From CAYOVG01 sp964407285 (lineage in GTDB: Bacteria; Desulfobacterota; Syntrophobacteria; Syntrophobacterales; Syntrophobacteraceae): a stretch of 6,402 bases of DNA. The position numbers and the translations under genes are program-made. Below are positions 5,868 to 6,402 of this stretch, piece after piece. Where the stretch lies: NCBI GenBank assembly GCA_964407285.1, contig CAYOVG010000382.1, forward strand, positions 1 to 6,402, given 5' to 3'. A model generated the notes under the pieces. The model worked only from the letters and a program-made list of their open reading frames with translations. It was not told the origin of the DNA and made no database searches. Numbering within the stretch: position 1 is the stretch's first letter; the number at the start of each line of letters is the position of its first letter.

Positions 5868-6402
5868 TCGCCCCCTCCGCTGGATTCCCCTCCGGATATC
5901 CCGTCCCGCGCACCGGGTTCCGCGTCCGACCCGGGGCCGCCGGGCTCCCCTCCACCGGCTTCGCGGCCCGGAGGCTCCGCGTTCGTCACCTTCACGATCC
6001 TGCCGTCCTCCATCATCACGATCCGGCTCGCATATTCGAATATCCTGCTGTCGTGCGTCACGATCAGAATGCACCTGTGCTCGTTCAGAATATTCTCCTT
6101 GACGAACCCGAGTATCCTCTTGCCCGTGTTTCCGTCCAGGGAAGCGGTCGGTTCGTCGAATATCAGGATGTCGGGGCGGCTGACGATGGCCCGGGCGATC
6201 GCCACGCGCTGCTGTTCGCCTCCGCTCAGCTTGAACGGCGGGAGCGACGCCCTCTCCCCGAGTCCCACCACGTCCAGGTATTCCATGGCCGTCTTCATGG
6301 CCTGCTTCCAGTTCTGCTTCCTCAGGATCAGGGGGACCGCCACGTTCTCCAGGGTGGTCAGTTTCGGAAAGAGGTGGTAATCCTGGAATACGAAACCGAT
6401 GG
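5864..6402 (-). CDS. ABC transporter ATP-binding protein, LolD/MacB/FtsE-like (N-terminus outside window)
   Basis: This is the C-terminal 178 or so residues of an ABC ATPase; the Walker A part lies beyond the right edge. The first complete codon is at 6400-6398. In order I see the Q-loop (IGFVFQDYHLFPKLTTLENV), the ABC signature LSGGEQQR (LSGGE at 6229-6215), Walker B with catalytic Glu and D-loop (ILIFDEPTASLD, 6169-6134) and the H-loop histidine in IVTHD (6055-6053). The Q-loop and signature wording are typical of the LolD/MacB/FtsE group, which powers lipoprotein release or export of peptides and lipids with a separate permease. The C-terminus carries an unusual tail of about 39 residues rich in Gly, Pro, Glu and Ser after the fold should end. 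The gene overlaps the adaptor by four bases, so the two are one operon; the permease is probably upstream. A GTG at 6343 lies inside the conserved core and is not the real start. Confidence 0.93.
   Translation of the reverse strand, partial: IGFVFQDYHLFPKLTTLENVAVPLILRKQNWKQAMKTAMEYLDVVGLGERASLPPFKLSGGEQQRVAIARAIVSRPDILIFDEPTASLDGNTGKRILGFVKENILNEHRCILIVTHDSRIFEYASRIVMMEDGRIVKVTNAEPPGREAGGGEPGGPGSDAEPGARDGISGGESSGGGE
5868..5878 (-). promoter_or_regulatory. Ribosome binding site of the adaptor gene, with GTGA stop/start overlap
   Basis: On the minus strand GGAGG (5878-5874) is followed six bases later by the GTG start. The GTG shares bases with the TGA stop of the ATPase gene (5866-5864). This is the usual arrangement for translational coupling, and it explains why a GTG is used. 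Confidence 0.75.

Noticed and set aside
4812..6380. Very long plus-strand open frame opposite the adaptor and ATPase genes (522 codons)
   Set aside because: It is antisense to two well-supported genes with clear family motifs. Its translation is His/Arg/Gly/Pro-rich without a domain, as expected for a GC-rich shadow frame.

Overview
The window reads as about 6.4 kb of a moderately GC-rich Gram-negative chromosome. The reasons are a periplasmic adaptor protein of an ABC exporter and a large inner-membrane c-di-GMP phosphodiesterase with a hemerythrin domain. Sensory multidomain proteins of this kind, with an oxygen- or redox-type diiron domain, are common in Desulfobacterota/Deltaproteobacteria and other sediment or anaerobic lineages. 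That placement is an impression from gene style, not something the sequence proves.

Layout. Positions 1-570 hold no gene I can support. Positions 571-799 hold a decayed second copy of the 3' end of the adaptor gene found intact on the right side of the window. It is on the minus strand, is about 92-93% identical by hand alignment and carries a 2-nt frameshift. Positions 806-1341 are again without a recognisable gene. The centrepiece is a plus-strand gene at 1342-4731 encoding a 1129-residue protein. Its order is hemerythrin, membrane helix, periplasmic Cache sensor, membrane helix, HAMP, GAF, and HD-GYP with a large insertion. It converges on a minus-strand operon: an ABC-transporter ATPase (6402-5864, its N-terminus beyond the window) followed by an HlyD/DevB-type membrane fusion protein (5867-4782). 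These two share a 4-nt GTGA stop/start overlap.

How the genes work together. The ATPase and adaptor would form an export or lipoprotein-type ABC system with a permease that should lie upstream, beyond the right edge. The phosphodiesterase is a separate convergent unit. It would combine a cytoplasmic diiron (O2, NO or redox) input, a periplasmic small-ligand input and a possible GAF ligand input to control c-di-GMP hydrolysis.

The points most worth a second look are four: the domain architecture and its internal base-composition break (about 46% GC in the hemerythrin part against about 63% in the Cache part by hand count); the roughly 160-residue insertion inside the HD-GYP catalytic domain; the direct repeats of the adaptor-gene 3' end that bracket the phosphodiesterase gene; and the relaxed, frameshifted state of the left repeat copy. 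I did not find a CRISPR array, tRNA, rRNA, transposase or clear riboswitch.
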